A stretch of DNA of 64,000 nt from Lachnospiraceae bacterium (GCA_017622845.1 JAGAQJ010000054.1:62001-126000); one strand, 5' to 3'; shown: positions 1 to 9,128, counted from the first letter of the stretch. The notes: generated by a model from the sequence alone, not told the origin. Program-made: numbers and translations.

Positions 1-161
1 CCGGTATCTGTCCGTGATGCGCCTATTACTTTAATCTCCTCTTGAAACAGCGTGCTTAATGCCTCATTCAGCACAGACTCGATTGTCACCACATTGGGCT
101 GAAGCTGCCAGCCATGATAATTTGTACCGTCATAGGCTACGGTAAGCATGATTCTTTTCAT
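1..161 (-). CDS. truA: tRNA pseudouridine synthase A, N-terminal part (cut by window edge)
   Basis: Only the first 53 codons are inside the window. They read [19 protein letters not shown] and go on to GASRTDTG, the conserved TruA motif that carries the catalytic aspartate. TruA makes pseudouridine at positions 38-40 of the tRNA anticodon arm. The gene follows ecfT by about 65 bases on the same strand. The order ecfA1-ecfA2-ecfT-truA downstream of rplQ is the usual one in Firmicutes and supports the call. The rest of the gene lies before base 1. Confidence 0.93.
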   Translation of the reverse strand, partial: MKRIMLTVAYDGTNYHGWQLQPNVVTIESVLNEALSTLFQEEIKVIGASRTDT

Positions 162-225
162 TGATTCGTCCTGTCTCCTGATTTTGATACTGATTCAGAT
201 TCCTTTGTACTATTCTTTCAGCCTT

Positions 226-1059
226 CTATACCAATTGAATAATTCCGCTGACCAGCAGCGGCATGAGCTTTCCTGCCGCAATCCCTAAAATCACATAGCA
301 TGCAACAATGGCATAGGCAATATAATCTCTCTTTTCATAATGAAGCGGCTTCATCTTTGTGCGGTTGTCACCGCCCCTGTAGCATCTTGCTTCCATAGCC
401 ATTGCCAAATCATTTGCGCGCCGGAATGCCGATATAAAGAGGGGAACGAGCAGAGGCACGAGACTTTTTGCCTTTTTTATCAGGTTTCCGCTCTCAAAGT
501 CCGCGCATCTTGCCAATTGTGCTTTCATGATTTTATCCGTTTCCTCCATTAAGATTGGAATAAATCTGAGTGCGATGGACATCATCATTGCAATCTCATG
601 TACCGGCACCTTTATTTTGTTGAGTGGTTTCAGCATTTTTTCCAAGCCGTCGGTAAGCTGATTGGGCGTTGTCGTCAGTGTCATCACCGAGGAGCCTATA
701 ATGAGAAATCCAAGTCTTATCGACAAGAAAACTGCCATGCGCAGTCCTTCTTTGGTAATTGTGAGCTTCCATACCGTTACAAGCGGCTCTCCCGGGGTCA
801 GAAACAGATTAAATATCACTGTAATCAGCAGGAGAAATACGATTGCTTTCATTCCCTTTACCATAAATTGAAACGGCACTTTGGACAGCTTAATCACCAA
901 TGCCAGAAACAGCGCCGCCACGGCATATCCCCATGCGCCCTGAAACACAAAAAGAGAAATAATAAAAATAATGGTTGTTCCAAGCTTCACTCTGGGATCA
1001 AGTTTATGTATCACAGAATCAGCCTGATAATACTGCCCTAATGTAATATCTCTAAGCAT
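226..1059 (-). CDS. ecfT: ECF transporter transmembrane component EcfT
   Basis: This 277-residue integral membrane protein is the shared coupling subunit of energy-coupling-factor vitamin and metal importers. It joins the two ATPases encoded just upstream to exchangeable substrate-binding S components. Hydrophobic segments are visible near residues 25-60, 65-90, 105-135 and 245-275. The cytoplasmic coupling region holds two Ala-Arg motifs (AQLARCADF and AMEARCYRGG) of the kind that dock into the ATPases. The start is preceded by an AGGTG element, and the gene begins 10 bases after ecfA2 ends. No S component is in the window, so the cargo cannot be named. Confidence 0.95.
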   Translation of the reverse strand: MLRDITLGQYYQADSVIHKLDPRVKLGTTIIFIISLFVFQGAWGYAVAALFLALVIKLSKVPFQFMVKGMKAIVFLLLITVIFNLFLTPGEPLVTVWKLTITKEGLRMAVFLSIRLGFLIIGSSVMTLTTTPNQLTDGLEKMLKPLNKIKVPVHEIAMMMSIALRFIPILMEETDKIMKAQLARCADFESGNLIKKAKSLVPLLVPLFISAFRRANDLAMAMEARCYRGGDNRTKMKPLHYEKRDYIAYAIVACYVILGIAAGKLMPLLVSGIIQLV

Positions 1060-1069
1060 AATTCATCAC

Positions 1070-1942
1070 CTATCTCCCCTTCCCCACTGCCGAAAGCCTT
1101 GCAAACCAGCTTTTAATTTCTTCTTTTGCTTTCTCAATTGTAGTTGCTTCATCGCTGACATCATATCCGTGATCCTGCAGATCCTTCATAATATATGTAA
1201 CCTGCGGTGCCGCAAGTCCGATCTGTTCAAGCTCCTGATAGTGCCTGAATACTTCCCTGGGCGCATCATCATACATCACGGAGCCTTTATTCATAACAAT
1301 AATTCTTTCAACATATTTTGCCACATCGTCCATACTGTGTGAGACGAGTATGACTGTCATTCCGGTTTCTTTTTTGAGTCTCGATATCTGATCCAGTATC
1401 TCATCGCGTCCCTTAGGGTCCAGTCCTGCTGTCGGTTCATCAAGCACAAGCACTTCCGGCTTCATGGCTAATACGCCTGCTATCGCAACACGTCTTTTTT
1501 GTCCTCCTGAAAGGTCAAAAGGAGACTGGTAAAAATACGCATCTTCAAGCCCTACCAGCTTTAATGCCTCATATGCCCTGAGTTCCACTTCCTTTTTCGA
1601 TAATCCAAGGTTTTTGGGTCCAAAGCATACATCTGCAAACACATCTGTCTCAAAAAGCTGATGCTCAGGATATTGAAATACCAGTCCTACCTTACTCCGA
1701 AGCATTTTCTTGTCAAAACCTTCTGCGTCAATATCTTCACCATTAAAATAAATGCTTCCCGAAGTTGCTTTCATCAGACCGTTAAGATGCTGTACCAGAG
1801 TAGACTTTCCGGAGCCTGTGTGCCCAATCAGCCCAATGAACTGCCCGTCAGGAATTACAAGACTGACATTTTTTAACGCAGTGACTGCCATAGCAGTATC
1901 CTGTCCATAAACATGGCTCACTTTATCCAATATGATCGGCAT
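1070..1942 (-). CDS. ecfA2: ECF transporter ATP-binding protein EcfA2
   Basis: This is the second of two tandem ABC ATPases (290 residues) that power group II ECF transporters. Walker A is GHTGSGKST near residue 40, the signature is LSGGQKRRV near 144, and Walker B is VLVLDEPTAGLD near 165, followed by the switch histidine in LVSHSMDD. All catalytic motifs are intact. A GGAGG sequence lies nine bases before the ATG. The neighbours ecfA1 (20 bases upstream) and ecfT (10 bases downstream) show one operon whose products form the ATPase heterodimer on the cytoplasmic face of the membrane. Confidence 0.96.
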   Translation of the reverse strand: MPIILDKVSHVYGQDTAMAVTALKNVSLVIPDGQFIGLIGHTGSGKSTLVQHLNGLMKATSGSIYFNGEDIDAEGFDKKMLRSKVGLVFQYPEHQLFETDVFADVCFGPKNLGLSKKEVELRAYEALKLVGLEDAYFYQSPFDLSGGQKRRVAIAGVLAMKPEVLVLDEPTAGLDPKGRDEILDQISRLKKETGMTVILVSHSMDDVAKYVERIIVMNKGSVMYDDAPREVFRHYQELEQIGLAAPQVTYIMKDLQDHGYDVSDEATTIEKAKEEIKSWFARLSAVGKGR

Positions 1943-1962
1943 ATATTCCGCCCTCCCTTACA

Positions 1963-2826
1963 TCATAGCATCTCTTTGATACAGGAATCCAGAGCTTCCC
2001 GAAATTCCTCTTTCGTAAGAATTCCCTTCGGAATGGGAAATCCTTCTTTTCTAAGCTCATGTGCCAGCAGTGTTACCTGCGGCACATCAAGTCTCAGCTC
2101 TTTTAAGCGCTCTACCTCGGAAAACACTTCTCTGGGCGTTCCCTGCAGGGTGACTTTTCCTTTATCCATCACATAAACCTTATCTGCGTAAATTACTTCT
2201 TCCATATAATGTGTAATCAAAATGACCGTGATGCGCTCCACATCGTTGAGCGCCCTGACTGCGCGGATAACCTCTTTGCGTCCTTTGGGGTCGAGCATCG
2301 CTGTCGGCTCGTCCAGGATAATACATTTGGGGTGCATGGCAATCACTCCCGCAATGGAAACGCGCTGCTTCTGTCCGCCCGAAAGCTTATTCGGTGAAAA
2401 TTTTCTGAATTCATACATTCCCACTGCCTTCAGGCTCTCTTCGACGCGTTCCCATATTTCTTCGGTAGGCACTCCCATATTTTCGGGTCCGAATCCTACG
2501 TCCTCCTCAACAATCTGTCCGATGATCTGATTATCCGGATTTTGAAATACCATTCCTGCCGTCTGGCGGATATCCCACACATACTCGTCCTTCTGTGTGT
2601 CCTTTCCGTCAACCCAGACCGTTCCCTCCGTAGGGTACAAGATTGCATTCATATGCTTTGCAAGTGTTGATTTTCCGGAGCCGTTATGCCCCAGTATCGC
2701 AACAAAATCACCCTGTTTGACATCAAGGCTCACATCATCAACCGCAGTTGTGACCCCCTCCACATTGCCTTCCTCGTCGCGCCGTATATATTCAAATATT
2801 AAATCCTTTATGTTTATTATATCCAT
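1963..2826 (-). CDS. ecfA1: ECF transporter ATP-binding protein EcfA1
   Basis: This is the first ABC ATPase of the ECF module, about 287 residues from the ATG at 2826. Walker A is GHNGSGKST, the signature LSGGQKQRV and Walker [13 protein letters not shown], with the switch histidine in [12 protein letters not shown] at 2835 directly abuts the stop codon of the upstream J-domain gene and would add three residues. I prefer the ATG because AGGTGG sits five bases before it, whereas the GTG has no good ribosome-binding site. The near-zero distance to the upstream gene suggests translational coupling. Confidence 0.95.
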   Translation of the reverse strand: MDIINIKDLIFEYIRRDEEGNVEGVTTAVDDVSLDVKQGDFVAILGHNGSGKSTLAKHMNAILYPTEGTVWVDGKDTQKDEYVWDIRQTAGMVFQNPDNQIIGQIVEEDVGFGPENMGVPTEEIWERVEESLKAVGMYEFRKFSPNKLSGGQKQRVSIAGVIAMHPKCIILDEPTAMLDPKGRKEVIRAVRALNDVERITVILITHYMEEVIYADKVYVMDKGKVTLQGTPREVFSEVERLKELRLDVPQVTLLAHELRKEGFPIPKGILTKEEFREALDSCIKEML

Positions 2827-2835
2827 ATCTGCCAC

Positions 2836-3549
2836 CTAATTGCTTCTGTCATCTTCCTGTAATTTCTGCTGCATAAATGCCTGATAAAGCTTTCTTCTCT
2901 GTAATGCTTCTTTCTGTTCCTTATCCAGGGCAATCTGCCTTTTGATTGTCTCTGCAAGCCAAATTGCCCTAATCTTTTCCAATGCCTCGTCCTCTTTGCT
3001 TTTCGCTGTGCCTGACATTCTGTCTGCATACTGCTTTCCATATAATTGTGTCTGCTGCTGATGCTTCTTATTCGTCTTATATTCCTCATCCCATTTCTGC
3101 AGCTTCTCCCGTTCTCTTTCCTTATCCTTCTGTCTCTGATAGCTTGCCTTTGCGTCTGCTGTGCTTGCATAAACCTTAGCCGGACGCGCGCTGGAAGGAT
3201 TTGCATACTGCTGGCCATACATAGCGGCATTGGCATATGCATGCATATTTTTAGCCATATCTGCGTGTGCATACATCATGCTGCCTGCCTGATAACTCTT
3301 GCTGCCATACTGCATGCTGTGATTGTTTTTTACAGCCTGTGCCGGAGAATAAGGATGGCTCATTAAATACTCATATGCCTTTTGCACCTTCAGATAATGC
3401 TCTTTTGTGTCCGAATCCGGATTTGCATCCGGGTGATACAGCTTAACCTTATACCGGTACGCTCGTTTAATCTGTTCGTCAGACGCATCTTCCCTGATTC
3501 CTAAATAAAAACATGCTTCTTTTCTTGTCATATTCCCATATTTATCCAT
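2836..3549 (-). CDS. J-domain (DnaJ-like) protein of unknown role
   Basis: The N-terminal 70 residues are a J domain with the diagnostic HPD triplet (YHPDANPDSD near residue 39), so the protein should stimulate an Hsp70 ATPase. The remaining 165 residues are rich in Gln, Lys, Arg, Ala and Tyr and look helical or coiled. There is no Gly/Phe linker or zinc-finger domain, so this is a class C J protein and not DnaJ itself. The gene sits between the rplQ terminator and ecfA1 and its stop codon abuts ecfA1. That suggests it is the first gene of the ecf-truA transcription unit. Its client is unknown. Confidence 0.8.
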   Translation of the reverse strand: MDKYGNMTRKEACFYLGIREDASDEQIKRAYRYKVKLYHPDANPDSDTKEHYLKVQKAYEYLMSHPYSPAQAVKNNHSMQYGSKSYQAGSMMYAHADMAKNMHAYANAAMYGQQYANPSSARPAKVYASTADAKASYQRQKDKEREREKLQKWDEEYKTNKKHQQQTQLYGKQYADRMSGTAKSKEDEALEKIRAIWLAETIKRQIALDKEQKEALQRRKLYQAFMQQKLQEDDRSN

Positions 3550-3627
3550 ATTACACCAGTTTCCTCTCAGTAATGCCTCTTACAGTCCGTGCACAAACTG
3601 CCGCATTATGTTTTCGTGCAGATGACC

Positions 3628-3667
3628 ATTCAGAAGTACGGGATTTATCACTCCTATATTTCTGAAT
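3628..3667 (-). promoter_or_regulatory. Leader hairpin upstream of the J-domain gene
   Basis: Perfect 8-base arms (ATTCAGAA at 3628-3635 and TTCTGAAT at 3660-3667) lie in the 200-base gap between the rplQ terminator and the J-domain start. This gap must hold the promoter of the ecf-truA unit, but I found no convincing -35/-10 pair. The role of the hairpin is unknown. Confidence 0.35.
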
Positions 3668-3761
3668 GATTACCAATCTATATCAAAAATATACCTGTAA
3701 CACTTTGGCAGCCTTGTCATGTGCCTCGCACGGCCGGAAGAAGGAGAATCTAAATGATGCT

Positions 3762-3787
3762 AAAAACGCTCCCAAAATATGGGAGCG
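3762..3787 (-). terminator. Intrinsic terminator of the ribosomal superoperon
   Basis: On the minus strand CGCTCCC, a seven-base loop and GGGAGCG are followed by five T. It lies 30 bases after the rplQ stop and is a textbook rho-independent terminator. It separates the ribosomal genes from the J-domain/ecf unit. Confidence 0.9.
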
Positions 3788-3816
3788 CATTTGCGTACAA
3801 GAATACGATTTATATG

Positions 3817-4359
3817 TTATACTAACTCAAGTACTACCTGCATAGCACCGTCGCCCTTACGCTGACCAATCTTGATGATTCTTGTGTAACCACCATTGCG
3901 TCCTGCATACTTTGGTGCAACTTCATCAAACAATTTTGCTACAAGGTCAATCTCCTTAGTATTCTTCTTTCTGCCGGCATTCTTTGTAGGAACTTCTGTA
4001 ACTGTGTAAAGTACCTTCAGCATCTGTCTTCTTGCATGAAGTCTTGAAGGCATATCCTTCTTAATTTCCTTCTCTACTTCATCATAAACAGTAACCTTCT
4101 TACCGTCCTTTACTTCCTTCACTCTTTTGCCATCTTTATCTTTTCTGGCAACCTTAGCTGTAACTTTGACCATCTCAAAATTATCCTTTTCCTTTACAGC
4201 TAATGCAATCAGACCCTCTGCAATTTTCTGAACTTCCTTAGCTCTTGCCTCTGTAGTGATGATTCTGCCGTCTTTGCTTGCAAGTAAAGCAGTAACCTGA
4301 CCTCTTAATAATGCCTTTCTCTGATTTGATGTTCTTCCGAGTTTTCTATAACCTGCCAT
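3817..4359 (-). CDS. rplQ: Large ribosomal subunit protein bL17 (extended form)
   Basis: The ends match bL17: [19 protein letters not shown] at the start and [20 protein letters not shown] near the end. At 180 residues it is much longer than the usual 115-130. The extra 50-60 residues are a Lys/Glu/Asp-rich stretch roughly between positions 65 and 135. The reading frame is clean and AAAGGAG precedes the ATG, so this is a real insertion and not an error. It is the last gene of the alpha operon, just before the terminator. Confidence 0.95.
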   Translation of the reverse strand: MAGYRKLGRTSNQRKALLRGQVTALLASKDGRIITTEARAKEVQKIAEGLIALAVKEKDNFEMVKVTAKVARKDKDGKRVKEVKDGKKVTVYDEVEKEIKKDMPSRLHARRQMLKVLYTVTEVPTKNAGRKKNTKEIDLVAKLFDEVAPKYAGRNGGYTRIIKIGQRKGDGAMQVVLELV

Positions 4360-4390
4360 GATAGGCTCCTTTCATTGTGAGGAAACATCA

Positions 4391-4414
4391 CCTGCATGCA
4401 TTCTGATATGCAGG
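4391..4414. other. Hairpin in the rpoA-rplQ gap
   Basis: CCTGCAT (4391-4397) pairs with ATGCAGG (4408-4414) in the 194-base gap between rpoA and rplQ. There is no T tract, so it is not a standard terminator. It could mark mRNA processing or modulate rplQ expression. The remainder of the gap shows nothing recognisable. Confidence 0.35.
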
Positions 4415-4553
4415 CTACCCTCATTGGTGGAACAAATGACAACGCCTTTTGGACTTACTTATCAAATGTTAATTAATATTTCCATCTTTGAGCACAAATG
4501 TGAACGCTTTGGAATTACCACATCTGCATATATTAAGCTTAAACAGCCATCCC

Positions 4554-5519
4554 CTAGTCTTCCATCGGATTAAGCTGCAAGCCTAACTCCTTTAACTTTG
4601 CCAACACTTCGTCCAAAGACTTACGTCCCAGATTACGGACTTTCATCATGTCTTCTGACGTCTTATTTGTCAGCTCCTCTACTGTATTAATGCCTGCTCT
4701 CTTTAAGCAATTGTAAGAACGAACAGACAATTCCAGTTCATCAATGCTCATCTCAAGCACTTTTTCCTTCTCATCATCTTCCTTCTCAATCATAACTTCT
4801 GCATTCTTTGCATTCTCGGAAAGATTAATGAAAAGCTTTAAATGTTCACTCAGCACCTTGGCAGCAAGGCTCACTGCCTCGTCAGGAGCTAAGGTAGCAT
4901 CTGTGTAAACATCTAATGTCAGTTTGTCATAATCAGTAATCTGACCTACACGGGTATTTTCTACGGTAACATTTACTCGCTCTACAGGAGTATATATAGA
5001 ATCCACTGCAATGACACCGATTGGCAAATCTTCGCCCTTATTCTTATCAGCGCTGATATAGCCTCTACCCTTAGTGATATTTATTTCCATATAAAGCTTG
5101 CTGTCTTTACCGCCGTTTAATGTAGCGATGACCTGATCGGGATTCATAATCTCAATATCCTGATCAACCTGGATATCAGAAGCCCTGACAACACCTTCAC
5201 CTTCAAAATCTATAATTGCCTTCTTAACTTCATCAGTTTCGCAGTTGTTTTTTATCGCCAGGCTCTTGAGATTCATGATAATTTCAGTCACATCTTCCTT
5301 CACTCCGGGAATAGAACTGAACTCATGCAGAACGCCATCAATCTTAACCTGACTTACAGCTGCACCGGGTAGGGAAGCAAGCATAATTCTTCTAAGAGAA
5401 TTACCCAGTGTAATTCCATAACCTCTCTCTAAAGGCTCTACTATAAATTTACCGTACCTTTTGTCTTCAGAGATTTCTGCCACCTCAATATTGGGACTGT
5501 CAAAATCAAATGCCAACAC
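4554..5519 (-). CDS. rpoA: DNA-directed RNA polymerase subunit alpha
   Basis: The 321-residue alpha subunit starts [19 protein letters not shown] and has the assembly motif [20 protein letters not shown]. The C-terminal domain ([18 protein letters not shown], then [15 protein letters not shown]) contacts UP elements and activators. The start is the GTG at 5519, with AAAGGAGGG eight bases upstream. An in-frame ATG at 5588 would add 23 residues with no counterpart in the family and is rejected. It lies in the alpha operon between rpsD and rplQ. Confidence 0.97.
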   Translation of the reverse strand: MLAFDFDSPNIEVAEISEDKRYGKFIVEPLERGYGITLGNSLRRIMLASLPGAAVSQVKIDGVLHEFSSIPGVKEDVTEIIMNLKSLAIKNNCETDEVKKAIIDFEGEGVVRASDIQVDQDIEIMNPDQVIATLNGGKDSKLYMEINITKGRGYISADKNKGEDLPIGVIAVDSIYTPVERVNVTVENTRVGQITDYDKLTLDVYTDATLAPDEAVSLAAKVLSEHLKLFINLSENAKNAEVMIEKEDDEKEKVLEMSIDELELSVRSYNCLKRAGINTVEELTNKTSEDMMKVRNLGRKSLDEVLAKLKELGLQLNPMED

Positions 5520-5712
5520 TGTAAATACCCTCCTTTTATGAATGTGATGATGATAAAGTGCAACAATAGAAAGTACGCATATGCGCACTTCCTACTGCAA
5601 ATTGCAGCAGCCTAAGGCAGGCTCTCATAATCATATCACACAATGATCTGCACACATGCCTGAGCCGCTGCATCCAATTCCTATCTTCTGCTTATTCTGT
5701 TCACACCGCAAA

Positions 5713-6306
5713 TTACTTAGAATATAACTCGACGATAAGCATCTCATCAACAGGAACATCAATTACTTCTCTTGAAGGAAGCTCTTTGATAGTACCCTTA
5801 AAGTTCTCCTGATCAACATCCATCCATTCGGGAACTAATCTGCCGTTTGTAACCTCAGCGATATCCTTGTATCTCTGTAAGCTCTTGGACTTCTCTCTGA
5901 TTTCAATCACATCACCGACACTGATTAAGTATGAAGGTATATTGATACACTTTCCGTTTACCAATACATGCTTGTGGCCAACGATCTGTCTTGCTTCTTT
6001 TCTTGTTCTGGCAAATCCCATTCTGAAAATCACGCTGTCAAGTCTTCTCTCAAGAAGAATCATCAGGTTTTCACCGGTCATGCCCTTCATTCTGTCAGCT
6101 TTCTCATAATAATTACGGAAAGGCTTCTCAAGAACACCGTAGATAAACTTTGCCTTCTGCTTTTCTCTAAGCTGTAAGCCATACTCGCTCATCTTTTTGC
6201 CAGCTCTTGCAGACTTTCTTTTAGACTTCTTATCATATCCCAAAAATACAGGATCCAAATCAAGAGATCTGCATCTTTTAAGCACAGGAACTCTATTAAC
6301 TGCCAT
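5713..6306 (-). CDS. rpsD: Small ribosomal subunit protein uS4
   Basis: This 197-residue protein nucleates assembly of the 30S 5' domain. It has the S4 RNA-binding domain around residues 90-150 ([19 protein letters not shown], then [10 protein letters not shown]). Unlike in Bacillus, where rpsD stands alone, it sits inside the alpha operon between rpsK and rpoA. In enterobacteria S4 is the autoregulator of this operon by binding the rpsM leader. That makes the hairpin cluster upstream of rpsM in this window relevant. Confidence 0.97.
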   Translation of the reverse strand: MAVNRVPVLKRCRSLDLDPVFLGYDKKSKRKSARAGKKMSEYGLQLREKQKAKFIYGVLEKPFRNYYEKADRMKGMTGENLMILLERRLDSVIFRMGFARTRKEARQIVGHKHVLVNGKCINIPSYLISVGDVIEIREKSKSLQRYKDIAEVTNGRLVPEWMDVDQENFKGTIKELPSREVIDVPVDEMLIVELYSK

Positions 6307-6416
6307 GTTTTTATCCTCCTAAACTAACGGTCGCACAGCAACCGCACATAATGCATACAAAATGCCGCATTTTGATGCATACCTGCCACTATTCTTTTCT
6401 TATCCTGAAATATACA

Positions 6417-6812
6417 TTATACTCTGCGACGCTTTGGTGGGCGGCATCCATTATGCGGAACCGGAGTTACGTCCTTGATACTGGTTACTTCAAGTCCGCA
6501 TGCCTGAAGAGCACGAATAGCAGCTTCTCTGCCTGAACCCGGACCCTTAACCATAACATCTACAGATTTTAAACCATGTACTAAAGCTGCCTTAGTAGCT
6601 GTTTCTGCTGCCATCTGAGCAGCATATGGAGTAGATTTCTTTGAACCTCTAAATCCCAGACCGCCTGCACTTGCCCATGAAAGAGCGTTACCCTCATTGT
6701 CTGTCAATGTAACAATTGTATTGTTAAATGATGACTGGATATGTGCCTGTCCTCGTTCAACGTTTTTCTTTACGCGCTTTTTTGTTACTTTTTTTGCAAC
6801 CTTTTTAGCCAT
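6417..6812 (-). CDS. rpsK: Small ribosomal subunit protein uS11
   Basis: This 131-residue platform protein carries the family signature [16 protein letters not shown] and ends [19 protein letters not shown]. It binds 16S rRNA near the mRNA exit region. A basic N-terminal extension ([17 protein letters not shown]) is typical for Firmicutes. It lies between rpsM and rpsD in the alpha operon. Confidence 0.97.
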   Translation of the reverse strand: MAKKVAKKVTKKRVKKNVERGQAHIQSSFNNTIVTLTDNEGNALSWASAGGLGFRGSKKSTPYAAQMAAETATKAALVHGLKSVDVMVKGPGSGREAAIRALQACGLEVTSIKDVTPVPHNGCRPPKRRRV

Positions 6813-6908
6813 TTTAAACTAACCTACTTTCTCATTCAAACTTATTGTTCACAGCCCAAATATGAAATCACAGCTTTCATATTGGCAGTGTTGAGCACTT
6901 TGCTGAAA

Positions 6909-7277
6909 CTATTTCTTCTTATTTGCTACTGTTCTCTTAGGACCCTTTCTTGTTCTTGCGTTGGTCTTTGTCTTCTGACCACGAACAGGAAGTCCCTTTC
7001 TATGACGGATACCACGATAGCATCCGATTTCCTGCAATCTCTTGATGTTCAAAGCGATTTCACGTCTGAGGTCACCCTCAACCATGTAATCCTCATCAAT
7101 GACAGCGCTAATCTTCTTAACGTCATCGTCTGTCAAATCCCTGACACGGACATCAGGATTTACTCCTGCCTTCTCAAGGATTTTGTTGGAACTTACTCTA
7201 CCGATTCCATAGATGTAAGTTAATCCGATTTCTACACGTTTTTCTCTTGGTAAGTCAACACCAGCGATACGAGCCAT
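6909..7277 (-). CDS. rpsM: Small ribosomal subunit protein uS13
   Basis: This 122-residue 30S head protein starts [19 protein letters not shown] and contains the [13 protein letters not shown] motif near the C-terminus. The start at 7277 is set by GGAGG nine bases upstream. A longer in-frame reading from 7313 adds 12 unrelated residues. An unusually long, hairpin-rich gap separates it from rpmJ. Confidence 0.97.
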   Translation of the reverse strand: MARIAGVDLPREKRVEIGLTYIYGIGRVSSNKILEKAGVNPDVRVRDLTDDDVKKISAVIDEDYMVEGDLRREIALNIKRLQEIGCYRGIRHRKGLPVRGQKTKTNARTRKGPKRTVANKKK

Positions 7278-7594
7278 GTTAAAATTCCTCCATTTTGTTT
7301 CATGACAAAACACATGGTTTTGCCATTGATTAATAGTAAACTAATTGATTGGGGTAATGATTACCCGACCGGATATCAATCCGGTTTGTCCGATACTATC
7401 GGGGCAGAATTCAGTCTTGTTTTTTTCTGCCACTTTGGTTTTGCCAAAGTTTTTTACGCGAAACTTTTTCTCGGTATCAAGAAGTAAACACACAACAGCC
7501 CAATTGTCTGTTATATATTTATAGCATATATTCTCTATGACGGTTTCAAATATATGCCCCAGCCGCACATTCTCATACAGATTGTAAGGATAAA
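7278..7594 (-). ncRNA. Candidate structured leader between rpmJ and rpsM (five tandem hairpins)
   Basis: This 317-base gap is by far the longest inside the alpha part of the operon. Between 7352 and 7450 it holds five inverted repeats in a row. They are GGGTAAT/ATTACCC (7352-7366), ACCGGAT/ATCCGGT (7368-7385), CCGATA/TATCGG (7390-7402), GGCAGAA/TTCTGCC (7403-7431) and ACTTTGG/CCAAAGT (7432-7450). The first three have loops of one to four bases at DNA level. Small reading frames here have no homology I recognise. A cis-acting RNA that binds a ribosomal protein, perhaps S4, is my inference. Confidence 0.5.
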
Positions 7595-7708
7595 TTAACC
7601 CTGTCTCTGCTTGTGTTTAGGATTTTCACAGATAATTCTGATCTTTCCCTTTCTCTTGATTACTTTGCATTTCTCGCAAATAGGTTTTACTGATGATCTA
7701 ACTTTCAT
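7595..7708 (-). CDS. rpmJ: Large ribosomal subunit protein bL36
   Basis: A complete 37-residue protein, [19 protein letters not shown] then [17 protein letters not shown]. It has the zinc-ribbon ligands Cys11, Cys14, Cys27 and His32 (the zinc-containing form). AGGAGGG precedes the ATG. It lies between infA and rpsM as in most bacteria, and a strong promoter is just upstream. Confidence 0.97.
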   Translation of the reverse strand: MKVRSSVKPICEKCKVIKRKGKIRIICENPKHKQRQG

Positions 7709-7740
7709 GTTAAACCCTCCTTTCAAAAAGACCGTTTTAC

Positions 7741-7769
7741 ATTATAGCATGCAAGTACAATAAATGCAA
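7741..7769 (-). promoter_or_regulatory. Internal sigma-A promoter upstream of rpmJ
   Basis: On the minus strand the -35 TTGCAT (7764-7769), a 17-base spacer and the -10 TATAAT (7741-7746) form a near-consensus promoter. It sits in the infA-rpmJ gap and would start transcription near 7734. It would give the alpha operon (rpmJ, rpsM, rpsK, rpsD, rpoA, rplQ) its own input. Confidence 0.75.
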
Positions 7770-7807
7770 GCCCTATCCAAAAAAATTAATATTTCTGTTG
7801 CATATTT

Positions 7808-8026
7808 TTATTTATCTCTCCAGATAATCCTTCCCTTAGACAAGTCATATGGTGATAACTCTAATGTTACTTTGTCACCCGGAAGTATACGAATGAAATT
7901 CTGTCTTAACTTTCCGCTGATATGGGCAAGTACCCTGTGACCATTCTCCAGCTCCACCTGAAACATTGTATTGGGAAGCTTCTCAACTACTGTTCCTTCG
8001 ATTTCAATTACATCGGACTTTGACAT
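7808..8026 (-). CDS. infA: Translation initiation factor IF-1
   Basis: This 72-residue single OB-fold protein begins [19 protein letters not shown] and contains [19 protein letters not shown]. It binds the A site of the 30S subunit during initiation. AGGAGG lies eight bases before the ATG. It is between the KOW-protein gene and rpmJ. Confidence 0.97.
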   Translation of the reverse strand: MSKSDVIEIEGTVVEKLPNTMFQVELENGHRVLAHISGKLRQNFIRILPGDKVTLELSPYDLSKGRIIWRDK

Positions 8027-8050
8027 TATTTTACCTCCTTAATGTCTGCT

Positions 8051-8293
8051 TTACATTCCTTTATTATATAACTTTATTAAGTACTTAATTTCTTCGTTTG
8101 TCACAGACGACATGTCTGTCTTCCGGTCAAAGTTTTTTATTATCTGTATATGCTTCTTATTCTTCTTCTTGGGACTGTCAAGCAGCCGGAGAATGCCGTC
8201 TGCCACATACACATAATCTTTTGTTTCCTCTATGATAAGGTAGATTTGCCCTTTATCATGTCCTGCCAGTGAATATGCCAAAAAACCTGTCAT
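8051..8293 (-). CDS. KOW-domain RNA-binding protein (L14e-like)
   Basis: This 80-residue protein has an N-terminal KOW-like segment (SLAGHDKGQIYLIIEETKD, then YVYVADGILRLL) followed by a basic tail. Clostridia often carry such a gene between map and infA, annotated as an L14e/L6e/L27e-like or KOW-domain protein. Its ribosomal or RNA partner is not established. It is 12 bases from map and 24 from infA, so it is co-transcribed with translation genes. Confidence 0.8.
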   Translation of the reverse strand: MTGFLAYSLAGHDKGQIYLIIEETKDYVYVADGILRLLDSPKKKNKKHIQIIKNFDRKTDMSSVTNEEIKYLIKLYNKGM

Positions 8294-8305
8294 TACGCAC
8301 CGCTC

Positions 8306-9058
8306 CTATATCAGAGTAAGAATTTCCGGCTCACCGTCTGTTATCAGAATCGTATTCTCATAATGTGCCGACAGGGAACCGTCTTCCGTGACAACCGTCC
8401 AGTCATCGTCCAGCCACTCAACATCACAGCGTCCCATATTAATCATCGGTTCTATAGCCAGAGTCATTCCTGCCTGAAGCTTCAGGCCTCTTCTCTTCTG
8501 CCTGAAATTGGGTATCTGGGGGTCCTCATGAAGGGAAGTCCCTATTCCATGTCCAACCAAATCTTCAACAATGCCATATCCAAACTGTGAGATATAATCA
8601 TCAATGGTATTGGATATATCGTGAAGATGATTGCCTGCCTTAGCTTTTTTAATCCCTTCAAAAAAGGAATTTCTTGTCTCATCAATCAGCTTCTGCGCCT
8701 CCGGACTAATCCGTCCGACGCCATGCGTTCTGGCTGCATCGGAGTGGTAGCCTTTATAAATCAGTCCGCAGTCAAGACTTACAATATCACCCTCCTGCAG
8801 GATTCTGTCTGCTCTGGGAATTCCATGTACTACTTCATCATTCACCGACACGCAGATTGATGCCGGATAACCATTGTAATGGAGAAAATTCGGTACGCAC
8901 CCCATACCTCTGATGAGTTTCTCGCCAAGCTGGTCAATATAAAGCGTGGATATTCCCGGCTCAATCGCCTGCCTAAGCTCCTCATGCACCCTGGCAAGAA
9001 GCCTGCATGATTCACGCATCAAATCAATCTCACGCTGTGACTTTATTGTAACGGCCAT
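8306..9058 (-). CDS. map: Methionine aminopeptidase, type I
   Basis: This 250-residue enzyme removes N-terminal Met from nascent proteins. The five metal ligands are visible: the two Asp in SLDCGLIYKGYHSDAARTHG, the His in VGHGIGTSLHEDP, the Glu in LAIEPMI and the Glu in HYENTILITDG. AAGGAG lies six bases before the ATG. It follows adk in the spc operon, as in most Firmicutes. Confidence 0.97.
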   Translation of the reverse strand: MAVTIKSQREIDLMRESCRLLARVHEELRQAIEPGISTLYIDQLGEKLIRGMGCVPNFLHYNGYPASICVSVNDEVVHGIPRADRILQEGDIVSLDCGLIYKGYHSDAARTHGVGRISPEAQKLIDETRNSFFEGIKKAKAGNHLHDISNTIDDYISQFGYGIVEDLVGHGIGTSLHEDPQIPNFRQKRRGLKLQAGMTLAIEPMINMGRCDVEWLDDDWTVVTEDGSLSAHYENTILITDGEPEILTLI

Positions 9059-9101
9059 CTCCTACTCCTTTGCACCATCATTCCAATTATACCAATATCT
9101 T

Positions 9102-9128
9102 GTAACGGTTCAGTACCTTCATCGTTAC
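9102..9128. repeat. Dispersed intergenic motif GTAACNGTTCAG, copy 1
   Basis: GTAACGGTTCAG followed by CCTTC and closing with CGTTAC, so the ends (GTAACG and CGTTAC) can pair. It lies between map and adk. A 28-base relative with the same layout is at 20533, and related copies are at 25153, 30517 and 41901. Confidence 0.55.

Noticed and set aside
7341-7568. A 75-codon minus-strand reading frame in the rpmJ-rpsM gap
   Set aside because: It spans the five hairpins, has no ribosome-binding site I can see and no recognisable sequence. A structured leader explains the gap better.
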